DNA of 64,000 nt from Bacteroidota bacterium (GCA_016185125.1 JACPOC010000015.1:1-64000), one strand, 5' to 3'. Shown: positions 18,701 to 27,737, counted from the first letter of the stretch. Translations and numbers: made by a program. The notes: generated from the letters alone by a model not told the origin.

Positions 18701-20696
18701 TTATATTAAGGGTGGCCCTACTTTGGCAACCGCTCCTGATTTTAGTACTGCTATTTTTGTTCCTACAGCGGCTCAGTGGCGTACCGATACGGTATCATTA
18801 AGTGCCTTTGCCGGTCAATCTAACGTAATGGTTTCTTTTCAAAATCACGGGCAATATGGCCAGGCCTTGTATATAGATAATGTAAATATATCAGGGGTTT
18901 CGGTGAGTGCGGTACCCACTGCTTCCTTCTCTGCATTTGCTCCCAATTATTGCGTAGGGCAAGCTATTGCCTTAACCGATCAATCTACCAATAGCCCAAC
19001 AAGCTGGAACTGGCAAATGCCGGGTGCCGGAACCACCACATCGTCAGCCAGTAATCCAACGGTTACTTATGCCGCCAGTGGGGTTTATACTGTTACTTTG
19101 ATTGCTTCCAATTCAATTGGTTCCAGCAGTCCTGTAACACAAACCATTCAGGTTAACGCATTGCCAACGGTGGCTGTTTCTTCAACTGCAAACGCTATTT
19201 GTTTGGGGCAGAATATCACCTTAAGCGCAAGCGGAGCTTCTACTTACAGTTGGAATACCGGAGCAACTACAAGCAATTTGGTTGTATCACCAACAAGCAA
19301 TACTTCTTATACAGTTACCGGAACTAACGCAAGCGGCTGTAAAAATACTGCTGTAAAAAGCATAACGGTTAACGCCTTGCCTACAGTAAACATTACCGGT
19401 GGCGGAAGTTCAGTTTGCAGCGGTTCTTCAGTAAATTTAACTGCAGGTGGCGCCAATACGTATACTTGGAGCACATCGGCCACTACCGCATCGGTGGCGG
19501 TAACAGTAACAGCCAATACCACTTATTCAGTTACAGGAACCAATGCAAACGGTTGCAGTAACACAGCAGCTACTACAGTAAGTGTAAATCCAACGCCAGC
19601 CATTACTGCGCCAAACGGAGCCATTTGTCCGGGCAGTACCTTTACTATTACACCATCCGGCGCAGTTTCGTATAGTTATTCAAGTGGTTCGCAGTTTGTT
19701 TCCCCATCTACAACTACTTCTTACACAGTAACAGGTTCATCTGCACAAGGTTGTTCAGCGGTTCCGGCAGTTATTACGGTATCAGTTACATCTTTTTTGG
19801 CTGTTTCTATAACAGGGGCTAATGCCGTATGTTCAGGATCTTCGGTAATTTTAACTGCCAACGGTGCCAGCACTTATACTTGGAATAACGGTGCGCTTAC
19901 AAATACCATTTCAGTAAGCCCTTCTTCAGCCACAACTTATTCGGTATTAGGAAGCGGAGGTTCGGGTTGTACAGGAACAAATACGTATACTGTTGCTGTT
20001 AACGCCCTGCCTGTTATTTCAATTTCTCCTTCTTCTAATAATGTTTGCAGCGGACAAAGTGTTTCCCTAACCGGAAGCGGCGCAAGCACCTATACTTGGA
20101 ATACCGGTGCCACTACTAACGCCATAGCAGTAAGCCCTACTGCTAACACCTCTTATTCATTAAGCGGCACAAACGGCTCAGGCTGTACGGGTTCATCGAC
20201 CGTTAGCATTACGGTTAATTCTGCCCCTAACATTAGTGCAAGCTCCAATACCCCTTTGCTGTGTACCGGACAAAGTGCCTCTATATCCGCTACAGGTGCA
20301 GTTACATATACTTGGAGCAACGGTATGAACGGCACTCCAATTGTTGTTTCTCCAACAGTTAATACCACTTATACCGTAAACGGAACGGATGCAAACGGTT
20401 GTCAAAACAGCTCGGTAATTACTCAGTTTGTTTCTATTTGTACAGGAATAAATAATTTAAGTAATAACACCTCTGTTTTTGTGGTATATCCTAATCCAAA
20501 TAAAGGGGATTTCACGATTGAATTAAGTGAAACATCAGAAATCATTATTTATAATTTACTTGCCGAGATTATTGTAGATAAAGTTATGACTCAAGGCAAG
20601 CACAGTATTAATCTTGATAATAAAGCGGCCGGTGTTTACTTTGTAAAATCTATGTCGGGAAACAAGAGGCAGGTTGTTAAATTAATAGTACAATAA
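15756..20696 (+). CDS. Giant T9SS-secreted beta-propeller/PKD/Ig-like protein
   Basis: A 1646-residue protein with a signal peptide (to about NNSFAQ). Residues ~130-780 hold repeated Asp-box motifs (STNGGVTW, SNGGTTW, TTNGGGSW, TIDGGTTW), the hallmark of sialidase/VPS10-type propellers. A PKD domain follows (~790-875, FTDQSTFVPTTWNW), then a jelly-roll-like segment (~880-1050), a second PKD (~1055-1130), and about five Ig-like repeats of ~85 residues with the pattern CSG-x-S-V-x-L and TYTWN. A T9SS type A sorting domain closes it (VVYPNPNKGDFTIEL). It may be an adhesin or polysaccharide-binding or glycoside-active surface protein; no catalytic residues are identified. Confidence 0.85.
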   Translation: MNKFLLPFAFLLFAGIFLNNSFAQKSKKPDYNWSDPSENFYVTQARMNAYYKKFEKELANEKKGSSVTKATARKVGAEEEKELAGYELYKRWEYMVAPRVYPSGDKTLFSKAFEEYQAYKIQNSQQKLIGTGASVLSNTWQPIGPFGDLTGANVGRINALRFDPASATGYWACAPAGGLWKTGNNGSSWSTNTDQLTITGCSDVVFDPTNSQNMFLATGDGEAGDNYSIGVLKSTNGGVTWGSTGLSYAVINGVKIYKLLINPLNKNTIFAATSAGLQRTSNGGTTWNPVITTGVITDIEYKPNDTTTVYAVSKSFYLSTNGGTSFSAITAGLPTSSANNRLAIAVTPANPAFVYVVASAASNSGFLGFYQSTNSGTSFTNKATTPNLLGWASAGNDAGGQGWYTLSIAASPTNANEVVVGGVNIWRTLNAGTSWNIFAHWTGTGAPYVHADVHDLIYKSGTTLFVGCDGGVFVTSNSGSSFSAMNGNMNISQIYKIGLSASTYSRAITGHQDNGTNIYSGGWSGTMGGDGMNCFIDQTNDNVMYGEQYNGSFNRTTNGGGSWTAITTGMTGNGAWVTPWHQDPIVANANTIYGGRQQMFKSTNQGTNWAQIGTMGGTGSIVEFAVAPSNNQVIYVIKGNALYKTIDGGTTWTAVTGTLPVGSAQLSWITVKDTDPNSVWVTFSGYSAPDKVFQSTDGAATWTNYSTGLPNLPANCITYWNGTNNGLYIGCDVGVYYRDAGMTSWGLYNAGLPNVIVQDISIFYPLGKLRIATYGRGVWEADLYNSGTMAPIANFMADKTFICPAMTINFTDQSTFVPTTWNWIFQGGAPATSTVQNPSIVYNTPGTYSVSLTAANANGSSVLTKTLYITVSPTNVLPLVEGFQGTGFPPADWQNFDAGSDNLMWNKSTTVGKASTASIRYDNYNLNSVNIRDEMRTPKYNFSGLSSAKLYFDVAYARYDAIYSDTLAVRVTTNCGLSYTQVYIKGGPTLATAPDFSTAIFVPTAAQWRTDTVSLSAFAGQSNVMVSFQNHGQYGQALYIDNVNISGVSVSAVPTASFSAFAPNYCVGQAIALTDQSTNSPTSWNWQMPGAGTTTSSASNPTVTYAASGVYTVTLIASNSIGSSSPVTQTIQVNALPTVAVSSTANAICLGQNITLSASGASTYSWNTGATTSNLVVSPTSNTSYTVTGTNASGCKNTAVKSITVNALPTVNITGGGSSVCSGSSVNLTAGGANTYTWSTSATTASVAVTVTANTTYSVTGTNANGCSNTAATTVSVNPTPAITAPNGAICPGSTFTITPSGAVSYSYSSGSQFVSPSTTTSYTVTGSSAQGCSAVPAVITVSVTSFLAVSITGANAVCSGSSVILTANGASTYTWNNGALTNTISVSPSSATTYSVLGSGGSGCTGTNTYTVAVNALPVISISPSSNNVCSGQSVSLTGSGASTYTWNTGATTNAIAVSPTANTSYSLSGTNGSGCTGSSTVSITVNSAPNISASSNTPLLCTGQSASISATGAVTYTWSNGMNGTPIVVSPTVNTTYTVNGTDANGCQNSSVITQFVSICTGINNLSNNTSVFVVYPNPNKGDFTIELSETSEIIIYNLLAEIIVDKVMTQGKHSINLDNKAAGVYFVKSMSGNKRQVVKLIVQ

Positions 20697-20723
20697 TTAA
20701 AGATTAATTTTTTTTAAAAATGA

Positions 20724-20753
20724 GAACGCGTCCTTAGGGATGCGTTCTTTTTT
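20724..20753 (+). terminator. Rho-independent terminator
   Basis: A stem GAACGCGTCC/GGATGCGTTC with one wobble pair and a short TTAG-type loop is followed by six T. It lies 27 bp after the giant T9SS gene and points the same way. Confidence 0.85.
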
Positions 20754-20829
20754 GTGGAAGATCATGCCAAATAGAACAGTTCTATAATTTGTAGCAAGGA
20801 GGCCTGCAATAATACATTATCTTTACTCA

Positions 20830-21855
20830 ATGAATGCGAATATTGATCCTGCAGAAGAAAACCTGAGCGCCACCGATAAAGAGGTAGAAAGAGCTTTACG
20901 CCCGGTTGCCTTTGATGATTTCAGCGGGCAGGAAAGTGTGGTGGATAATTTGCGGGTTTTTGTGGCGGCCGCCAAACAACGTAACGAAGCATTGGATCAT
21001 GTTTTGCTGCACGGCCCTCCGGGCTTGGGTAAAACTACTTTAGCCCATATTATTACCAACGATCTTGGAGTAAATTTGAGAGTTACCAGTGGGCCTATAT
21101 TAGATAAACCCGGCGATTTGGCGGGATTATTAACAAACTTAGAGCCCTTTGATGTTTTATTTATTGATGAGATTCATCGTTTAAGTCCTATTGTGGAAGA
21201 ATATCTGTATTCCGCCATGGAAGATTATAAAATAGATATTATGATAGATAGCGGGCCAAATGCCAGAACGGTTCAGATAAAATTAAACCCATTTACTTTA
21301 GTGGGGGCAACTACCCGCAGCGGCTTGTTAACATCGCCCTTGCGAGCCCGTTTTGGCATTACCAGCCGTTTAAACTATTACGATAGTAAAGTATTAACAA
21401 GAATCGTGCAAAGAAGTTCCGCTATTTTAAATGTAGAAATCAGCGAAGAAGCTTCTTACGAAATTGCAAGAAGAAGCCGTGGAACGCCGCGCATTGCCAA
21501 CGCTTTGTTAAGAAGGGTAAGAGATTTCGCGCAAATAAAAGGTAACGGCAGTATTGATATGGAAATGGCGGCTTATTCTTTAAAAGCATTAAATGTAGAT
21601 AAAAACGGATTAGATGAAATGGATATCCGGATTTTATCCTGTATTATTGATAAATTTAAAGGCGGACCGGTAGGCATAAATACCATAAGCACAGCTGTGG
21701 GTGAAGAAGCAGGAACTATTGAAGAAGTGTACGAGCCTTTTTTAGTGCAGGAAGGTTATTTGGTAAGAACCATGCGTGGGCGCGAAGCCACAGAAATGGC
21801 CTACAAACATTTAGGTAAAAGTACGTTTAACAAAACCGGGAGTCTTTTTGATTAA
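20830..21855 (+). CDS. ruvB: Holliday junction branch migration helicase RuvB
   Basis: A 341-residue AAA+ motor that drives RuvA-bound Holliday junction migration. Walker [10 protein letters not shown] (62-70), Walker B FIDEIH (111-116), sensor 1 GATTRSG (158-164) and arginine-finger region SPLRARFG (168-175) are all present. The C-terminal winged helix includes [10 protein letters not shown]. Length is normal for the family. It starts about 130 bp after the previous gene's end, beyond a terminator, and is 5 bp upstream of the ElaA-like gene. Confidence 0.97.
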   Translation: MNANIDPAEENLSATDKEVERALRPVAFDDFSGQESVVDNLRVFVAAAKQRNEALDHVLLHGPPGLGKTTLAHIITNDLGVNLRVTSGPILDKPGDLAGLLTNLEPFDVLFIDEIHRLSPIVEEYLYSAMEDYKIDIMIDSGPNARTVQIKLNPFTLVGATTRSGLLTSPLRARFGITSRLNYYDSKVLTRIVQRSSAILNVEISEEASYEIARRSRGTPRIANALLRRVRDFAQIKGNGSIDMEMAAYSLKALNVDKNGLDEMDIRILSCIIDKFKGGPVGINTISTAVGEEAGTIEEVYEPFLVQEGYLVRTMRGREATEMAYKHLGKSTFNKTGSLFD

Positions 21856-21860
21856 TAGAT

Positions 21861-22307
21861 ATGGATTTTAAATTAAAGGCCTTTGATGAATTAACTGTAA
21901 AAGAACTTTACAGTATTTTACAATTAAGAAATGAAGTTTTTGTGGTGGAGCAAAACTGCGCCTATCAAGATCTGGATGGATATGATCAGGAGGCACTTCA
22001 TTTATTTGGTTATACTGATTCGGGATTGATATCTTATGCGCGCATATTAAAACCCGGGATGTATTATCACGAAGCCGGAATTGGAAGAGTGGTTGTAAGC
22101 CCTGATCAAAGAGGCAATGCGCACGGACGCGCTTTGATAAAAAAAGCTGTTGAAGAATGCAGAAAAGCTTTTCATGCAGAAACCATTCTTATTTCGGCAC
22201 AGCAATACTTGGAACGTTTTTATAATTCCTTAGGTTTTAAAACAGAAAGCGATAGTTACCTGGAAGATAACATTCCGCATATTAAGATGAGGTGGGCTAA
22301 AAATTAG
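21861..22307 (+). CDS. ElaA-like GNAT acetyltransferase
   Basis: A 148-residue protein matching the ElaA branch of the GNAT family: LRNEVFVVEQNCAYQDLDGYD at the N-terminus and VVVSPDQRGNAHGRALI (residues ~73-89), the acetyl-CoA pyrophosphate-binding loop. The acceptor substrate is unknown. It begins 5 bp after ruvB and probably shares its transcript. It converges on the opposite-strand GNAT gene with only 14 bp between the stops. Confidence 0.85.
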   Translation: MDFKLKAFDELTVKELYSILQLRNEVFVVEQNCAYQDLDGYDQEALHLFGYTDSGLISYARILKPGMYYHEAGIGRVVVSPDQRGNAHGRALIKKAVEECRKAFHAETILISAQQYLERFYNSLGFKTESDSYLEDNIPHIKMRWAKN

Positions 22308-22321
22308 GCTCCTCAGTTTTT

Positions 22322-22816
22322 TTAACGCTTTTTCCAAACCATAATAAAATCTTTCATTAAAAAGCCATCGCCAATATCGAAGTCTTTTACCTCTTCAATT
22401 CTAAATCCGTTTTTAAAATAAAAATTAATAGACTTATGATTTTTTCGGTTAACGGTTAATGTAATCATTTGTGGCGAGAGTTCCTGAAGTAACAATTGAA
22501 AGGATTTACTTCCTATGCCTTTAGCGGAGAGATTTTGATCGATATAAAATTTATTTAAATGCCAATGGCCTTTTTTTTCTTCATGAACAGAAATAAAACC
22601 AATATTTTTTTCATCTAATTCAATGGCAAAAAATAAATGTCCTTTAATTTTAATTTGCTCTAATAAGCTTCTTTGACTATACATCATATTAAGCATATAG
22701 TCCACTTGTTCTTGCCCTATAATAGAAGGATAGTGCTGATTCCAGATAGTAGAAGCCAGATCAGAAACCACAGAAATATCTTTTTCGGTTACCGGTATTA
22801 GCTTTAAATCCTCCAT
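22322..22816 (-). CDS. GNAT family N-acetyltransferase
   Basis: A 164-residue GNAT protein: the acetyl-CoA-binding loop is seen in FYIDQNLSAKGIGSKSFQLL (residues ~90-109), preceded by IGFISVHEEKKGHWHLNKFY and followed by TVNRKNHKSINFYFKNGF, a typical beta6-alpha4 segment. Substrate unknown. It is divergent from smpB, with start codons 21 bp apart, and convergent with the ElaA-like gene. Confidence 0.85.
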   Translation of the reverse strand: MEDLKLIPVTEKDISVVSDLASTIWNQHYPSIIGQEQVDYMLNMMYSQRSLLEQIKIKGHLFFAIELDEKNIGFISVHEEKKGHWHLNKFYIDQNLSAKGIGSKSFQLLLQELSPQMITLTVNRKNHKSINFYFKNGFRIEEVKDFDIGDGFLMKDFIMVWKKR

Positions 22817-22837
22817 TATTAATAGTAATTTTACAGT

Positions 22838-23290
22838 GTGCCTAAGTTAAGCAATACAATTAATATTGAAAACCGCCGAGCGAAGTTTGATTATCAATTT
22901 TTAGATAAACTGATAGCGGGTTTGGTTTTACGCGGAACCGAAATAAAATCTATTCGGGAAGGAAAAGCAGGCTTATCGGACAGTTATTGTTATTTCAGGA
23001 ATGATGAATTGTACGTTAAGAATCTGCACATCAGCGAATATACAGAAGCTTCGTTTAAGCAACACGAACCTTTGCGGGAAAGAAAGCTGTTGCTGACTAA
23101 ACAGGAACTGAATAAGCTTTTAAAGAAGGTGAAAGATGCCGGCTTAACTATTGTACCAGTGCGGCTTTTTATTACCGAAAGAGGTTTTGCCAAATTAGAG
23201 ATTGCTCTTGCAAAAGGTAAAAAGGAATTTGATAAGCGCGATGATATTAAGAAAAAGGATATTGAGCGCGAAATGCAGCGGAAGTTTTAA
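22838..23290 (+). CDS. smpB: SsrA-binding protein SmpB
   Basis: A 150-residue protein that binds tmRNA and delivers it to stalled ribosomes. Characteristic segments are [38 protein letters not shown] and the lysine/arginine-rich C-terminal tail [20 protein letters not shown]. The start is a GTG at 22838 because no ATG lies in frame near it. The tmRNA gene itself is not in this window. Confidence 0.95.
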   Translation: MPKLSNTINIENRRAKFDYQFLDKLIAGLVLRGTEIKSIREGKAGLSDSYCYFRNDELYVKNLHISEYTEASFKQHEPLRERKLLLTKQELNKLLKKVKDAGLTIVPVRLFITERGFAKLEIALAKGKKEFDKRDDIKKKDIEREMQRKF

Positions 23291-23366
23291 TTTATATTTC
23301 AGCAAGTGCTATGTTTCAACTGTACGTTGAGTATGCGGTTGAGTAGCAATAGCTCATTACAAACTC

Positions 23367-23792
23367 TTATTTTACATAATTGGGTGACTCGCACTTCTGC
23401 CAATATTCAATAATAATTTGAAGAATATTTTTAATTTCATTAATGCCAGAGGGTTTAATAAAAAATCCCTGTACCGATTTTGAGTAGGCATCTATTATGT
23501 GTTTTTGTTCGGCTGTTGTTGAAAAGAATAAATAAGGAATAGATTTTATGCGAAGATCTTCATTTTCGTATATCTTCTCGCGAAGTTCCATGCCATTTAA
23601 TTTAGGCATATTGATATCTGAAAAAATAATAAAGGGTTCTAGGGCTGTTGAAGTTAAATAATTAAGCGCCTCTTCGCCATCACCAAAAAAAAGAATATCG
23701 TTTTTGTATCCCAGCTCTTCAAATACAATCCCGAAAATCTCCTGATCATCCCGATCATCTTCTATAATTATTATTGGTCCTGTTTTATTCAT
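23367..23792 (-). CDS. Single-domain response regulator (CheY-like)
   Basis: A 141-residue receiver domain with no output domain. The acidic pocket is EDD (residues 11-13), the phosphoacceptor is Asp59 in FSDINMP, and the conserved Thr/Ser and Lys appear in LFFSTTAEQ and GFFIKPSG. It is the type usually found as a partner of an orphan hybrid kinase; no kinase gene is nearby. It is a monocistronic minus-strand gene downstream of smpB. Confidence 0.9.
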   Translation of the reverse strand: MNKTGPIIIIEDDRDDQEIFGIVFEELGYKNDILFFGDGEEALNYLTSTALEPFIIFSDINMPKLNGMELREKIYENEDLRIKSIPYLFFSTTAEQKHIIDAYSKSVQGFFIKPSGINEIKNILQIIIEYWQKCESPNYVK

Positions 23793-23887
23793 ACATTTTT
23801 TTGTATTCTTTAAAGGAACATTTTATTAAGCAATAATCAAAGAATTTTGGTAGTATAAAACCGGGAACTAACATAATTTGGCCATCT

Positions 23888-24904
23888 TTAATTATTAATG
23901 CCTTTTATTCTTTCTAATAATTTATTCAGTATATCTGGCTTAACGGAGTGAAACCTGCCCTGTTGCAAAGCAATACGGTTATTGGATGTTTTTTCAATAT
24001 TAAATCTAAACACAAAGGGAGCCTCGGGTTGATACCAGCCTCCTAACTGACCAAAGCGCAGGTCGCTAAAAACAAGATGTGAATTTTCGTGTGTAACGGT
24101 ATAATAACCTTTTGAAAAACGAATCAACTTTTTAATTTCATCATCATTTTTGTAGGTGAGTAATAAAGAATCGTTTCTGTTTATTTTTTTATAATGAACA
24201 GAAGAAGTTTTATCAAAAACGGAATAATAGCCAATATAAAAATCATTTTGTTTTCTTACAATAACGTTATAAAGTAAATTGTTGAGAGGGGTAGGGGTAG
24301 TCATGTATTCATCGTAAATAATATTTTGATTAGCAAGATCTTTTTCAACATGATGTTTAACATACAATTTATTGAAAATACAAATACAGAGATAAACACC
24401 TGAGACAGTTAAAACAGCATACACTATCCGCGATCTCCGTGTAGAATTTCTCTTTAAAATTATTAAAACCAGCGCACCAATCAGTAATGGGATTAATAAA
24501 AGTGGATCTAGGATGAATAAGGTATTAAAACTAACGCGGTGGTGGTTAAATGGCTCAAACCAACCTGTGCCATAAGCGGTAAAGGCATCAAGTATAATAT
24601 GGGTAAATAAACCACTGCTAATAAGCAATAACCAACGGTTAAATATCATTGCCTTGTTTTTGGTGTATTTTAAAAAAAGCCAAGCTAAGAAAATAGAAAA
24701 TATACAATTAAAAAAGATGGAATGAGTAATACCGCGATGCGTTAGTAAAGCGTTAGCCTGCGTAGTAAAGAAATTAAAAAGCACATCCGCGTCAGGAAAA
24801 TTATGCGCTAATGCACCAACCAACATCGCTTTTTTACCCATTTGTTTCCCCGCAATGGCTTCACCCATGCAAGCGCCAAGAACAGTATGTGTGAGCGAAT
24901 CCAT
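23888..24904 (-). CDS. Membrane metal-dependent hydrolase, YdjM/DUF457 type
   Basis: A 338-residue protein. The N-terminal MDSLTHTVLGACMGEAI and HNFPDADVLFNF, followed by LTHRGITHS and the membrane segments to about residue 190, match the YdjM/DUF457 inner-membrane hydrolase family with its conserved His and Asp residues. The C-terminal third is soluble and not recognised. Its ATG overlaps the stop of the upstream phospholipase D-like gene by one base (TAATG), so the two are coupled. Confidence 0.85.
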   Translation of the reverse strand: MDSLTHTVLGACMGEAIAGKQMGKKAMLVGALAHNFPDADVLFNFFTTQANALLTHRGITHSIFFNCIFSIFLAWLFLKYTKNKAMIFNRWLLLISSGLFTHIILDAFTAYGTGWFEPFNHHRVSFNTLFILDPLLLIPLLIGALVLIILKRNSTRRSRIVYAVLTVSGVYLCICIFNKLYVKHHVEKDLANQNIIYDEYMTTPTPLNNLLYNVIVRKQNDFYIGYYSVFDKTSSVHYKKINRNDSLLLTYKNDDEIKKLIRFSKGYYTVTHENSHLVFSDLRFGQLGGWYQPEAPFVFRFNIEKTSNNRIALQQGRFHSVKPDILNKLLERIKGINN

Positions 24905-26061
24905 TATTTTTTATACCTTACTTTATGAGATTTTTTATGTACTGAAATAATCATTAAGATACGGAAAAAACTATAGGCCAGCCAAGAGATAATTTGTTTG
25001 AATTTATTTTTTTGATAGTCTCTTTTATTTAAACTTATAGGCTTGCAGGCGGTTGCAATAATATGCTGCAAATGTTCATTAAAAGCGTTAATAAATTGAA
25101 GATCCATTACATCTACATTTAATTCAAGGCTGATGTAATGACTTAAGAAGTTGAGATTATAGGATCCAACGGTAGCCCATTTATTATCTACTAGCATGGC
25201 TTTTCCATGAAGAACCGAATTTTTCCATTCAAACAATTGAATATTATTTCTGAGAAAAAAATCATACAAATAATTCTCGGCTAATTTTACGGAAACAGCA
25301 TCGGAATGGTCGGCTAAAATTATTTTTACAGTTACTCCTCTTTTTGAAGCGTTGGCCAATAATTTTCTTAAGCTTTTTCCCGGTAAAAAATAACTGGCAA
25401 CTATGGTGATGCTTTTTTGTGCGTGCAGCATTTCTTCGGTATAGCTTTGGTGAATTTCATTTTTTCCTTTCAGAAAATCATTGTGGCGAAAACGAATAAG
25501 GTGTGGGCCTGATCCGGAATGAGGAGTATTATTTTCCCAGATATTTAAAGCTTTGTTGTTTTGTTTTTTAAAATTTTTCTCGCAAAGCAAATGTAAATAC
25601 TCGCAAACATTTCCTTTGATTTGTACTGCATAATCCAGCCAGGGATTACCTTCTGAAGTGTTGTTGTATTTATTTGCAATGTTAATGCCGCCAATTATTC
25701 CAATGAATTCATCAGCCACGGCAATTTTGTAATGCAATCTTCTGCCATAATGAATATTTTCGGTTGAGAAGGTCTTGGAAAATTTCCGGAAATGTACACC
25801 TGCCATCAAAAGATCGTGGCTTGTTTTTTTTGAAAACGAATCCGATCCAAATGAATCAATCATCACATAAACGCTCACCTTTCGCTGAGCCGCACGTTTG
25901 AGTGCTTCGGTTATTCGGACACCTGTTTCATCTGTATCAAAAATATAAGTTTGTAAATGAAAAGTTTTTTTACTGTTATCGATCATCTGTTGAAGCAACT
26001 CGAAATAATTAGTACCGCTGTACACTAACTCTATATTATCGGCTTCGCTATATTTTCTCAT
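24904..26061 (-). CDS. Phospholipase D-like/cardiolipin synthase-like enzyme
   Basis: A 385-residue protein with two HKD motifs: HYKIAVAD (His110, Lys112, Asp117) followed by GG, and HGKAMLVD (His285, Lys287, Asp292). This is the pattern of bacterial cardiolipin synthases and other PLD phosphatidyltransferases. Unlike ClsA it lacks N-terminal membrane segments, as in the ClsB type. A hydrophobic segment lies near the C-terminus (IISWLAYSFFRILMIISV). The lipid substrate is inferred. Confidence 0.85.
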   Translation of the reverse strand: MRKYSEADNIELVYSGTNYFELLQQMIDNSKKTFHLQTYIFDTDETGVRITEALKRAAQRKVSVYVMIDSFGSDSFSKKTSHDLLMAGVHFRKFSKTFSTENIHYGRRLHYKIAVADEFIGIIGGINIANKYNNTSEGNPWLDYAVQIKGNVCEYLHLLCEKNFKKQNNKALNIWENNTPHSGSGPHLIRFRHNDFLKGKNEIHQSYTEEMLHAQKSITIVASYFLPGKSLRKLLANASKRGVTVKIILADHSDAVSVKLAENYLYDFFLRNNIQLFEWKNSVLHGKAMLVDNKWATVGSYNLNFLSHYISLELNVDVMDLQFINAFNEHLQHIIATACKPISLNKRDYQKNKFKQIISWLAYSFFRILMIISVHKKSHKVRYKK

Positions 26062-26168
26062 AACGGAAAAATATCCACATTAAATATAAAGATTAATGCT
26101 TTAGAACTCAATATTAATGGATTTTTTAGCAAACTTTTTTTATAAATTTGTTTAACAAAGAATAAAAG

Positions 26169-26319
26169 GAGGCTGTAGCCAGAATTGAAAAAGGGCATTC
26201 TATTTCTCATATAGATGCTCTTAATGAATTAAGTAAAAGGTAAAATATTTTCCTGTAAAATAATTTGTTCCAGGAAGGAATTAGATCAATTCAAAGACAT
26301 CTTGGCTTATTTAGAATAG
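26169..26319 (+). pseudogene. Possible toxin-antitoxin relic
   Basis: In the 329-bp spacer between two minus-strand genes, the plus strand carries two coding-like scraps. 26169-26243 reads EAVARIEKGHSISHIDALNE and ends with LSKR and a stop, similar to the C-terminus of RelB/Phd-type antitoxins. 26272-26319 reads RKELDQFKDILAYLE and a stop, similar to the N-terminal helix of ParE/RelE toxins. Neither has an intact start or full length. The remaining parts of the spacer show nothing further. Confidence 0.4.
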
Positions 26320-26390
26320 CAAGCAAGCTCCAAAAATTGTAAAGAGCACTATAATTTCCCGACTTAGTTTTATTGTGGGTAAGCTACCGC

Positions 26391-27491
26391 TTAACCAATT
26401 GGTGGCGGCACATTCATAAACAAGGATGCCAGTTCGGGCTGAGATTCTGCTGCCATCCAATTGGCCATACCCGCTTTCCAAACCTGAGAGGCGCGAACTA
26501 ACGTTCCGGAGGTTGCCATTTTCTGTAATTGTTGCATGTTAAACGGGCCGGCCTGTGCCCCATTAACCACCACGTGAAACTGCACAAGTGGAGGAGGTGT
26601 ATTTAGTCCATTATTATTCTGGGAATTCAATCCCTGGTTCATGTTACTCATAACGTTACTCATCATGTTACCCATTCCCATTCCTACCCCCATGCCAACG
26701 CCTGCGCCTCCTAAACCTTCGTTATTAGCGGCATCTTTAATAGCATTAGCGGTGTTAAACTGCGCCAGTTTATTCATATCAATAGTGTTTAAACGCGAGT
26801 AATTGAAGATTTCTTTTTTCAATTCTTCAGGCATAGAAACATTTTCTACTAAAAATTTAGTTATGGTTAGTCCATAATCATTAAAATCAACATTTAATTT
26901 TTCCTGTCCTAATTTTGAGAGCTCTTCCATATTGGCAGCGAATTTCTCAACTGGAATATTTCCTTCGCCAACCGCGTCGGTAAATTTGGTTACTATTAGA
27001 CTTCTTAATTGTTCAGCAACTTCTTCGGTACTGAAATTTTCGTTGGTGCCTGAAATTTCTTTTATAAATTTACCACCATCGGTAACCCTGAAAGCATACG
27101 AACCAAAAGCACGAAGTTCAATAAATCCAAAACGCGTGTCGTTTAAAGTAATAGGATTTTTAGTTCCCCATTTTTGCTGTATGAATTGTTTGGTGCTGAT
27201 GAAAAATATATCCGCTTTAAAAGGGCTATTAAAACCAAACTTCCAGCCTTTAAGTGTAGAGAGGACGGGCATATTCTGTGTTTCAAGCGTGTACATACCG
27301 GGTTGAAAAACATCGGCAATTTTACCTTCGTTCATAAAAACAGCTATCTGGCTTTCGCGCACAGTTAACTTTGCGCCCATTTTTATTTCGTTCTGATAAC
27401 GGGGAAATTTCCATACAATGGTGTCATTGCTGTTATCAACCCACTCAATAATATCTATAAATTCATTTCTGATCTTATCAAATAATCCCAT
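26391..27491 (-). CDS. SPFH-domain protein with C-terminal GYF-2 domain (YdjI-like)
   Basis: A 366-residue protein. Residues ~1-250 form an SPFH-like/'virion core protein' domain (GLFDKIRNEFIDIIEWVDNS, then GAKLTVRESQIAVFMNEGK), followed by a Gly/Met/Asn-rich linker (~255-295) and a GYF-2 domain (~303-360, AQAGPFNMQQLQKMATSG). Members are of unknown role, probably scaffolds. A zinc-ribbon protein of the type that often neighbours such genes is at 55102-56217, so the pair is split here. Confidence 0.85.
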   Translation of the reverse strand: MGLFDKIRNEFIDIIEWVDNSNDTIVWKFPRYQNEIKMGAKLTVRESQIAVFMNEGKIADVFQPGMYTLETQNMPVLSTLKGWKFGFNSPFKADIFFISTKQFIQQKWGTKNPITLNDTRFGFIELRAFGSYAFRVTDGGKFIKEISGTNENFSTEEVAEQLRSLIVTKFTDAVGEGNIPVEKFAANMEELSKLGQEKLNVDFNDYGLTITKFLVENVSMPEELKKEIFNYSRLNTIDMNKLAQFNTANAIKDAANNEGLGGAGVGMGVGMGMGNMMSNVMSNMNQGLNSQNNNGLNTPPPLVQFHVVVNGAQAGPFNMQQLQKMATSGTLVRASQVWKAGMANWMAAESQPELASLFMNVPPPIG

Positions 27492-27555
27492 GTCTTAATT
27501 TTTTTAATAGAGTAAATATAACATTTTTTGTTGTAGCTGAGAAGGCACTAATTAA

Positions 27556-27698
27556 CACGAATTGCACGAATGTTTAGCTAAAGATTTATCTGATTACACA
27601 GATTAATTATGTTTGTTGTGATGCGGGTTTTAGGGAGGGCAATTATGTCACGAATGACTCGAAGATTTAGCCTCAGATTTCGCGGATTACGGAAATTA
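27556..27698. repeat. Diverged direct repeat in intergenic region
   Basis: Two 50-bp copies start at 27556 and 27649, 93 bp apart. Both read CACGAAT, then CGAA, TTTAGC, AGATTT, GATTAC and ATTA at identical spacing, with substitutions between. No gene is present in 27492-27737. The motifs resemble AT-rich intergenic repeats found in many Bacteroidota. Confidence 0.65.
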
Positions 27699-27737
27699 TA
27701 AAATAACGAGCGAACTCTTTTTCTCTCGGTATTTGCT

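Noticed and set aside
20795-20829. AAGGAGG-like sequence upstream of ruvB
   Set aside because: It is about 25-30 bp from the start codon, too distant for ribosome binding.
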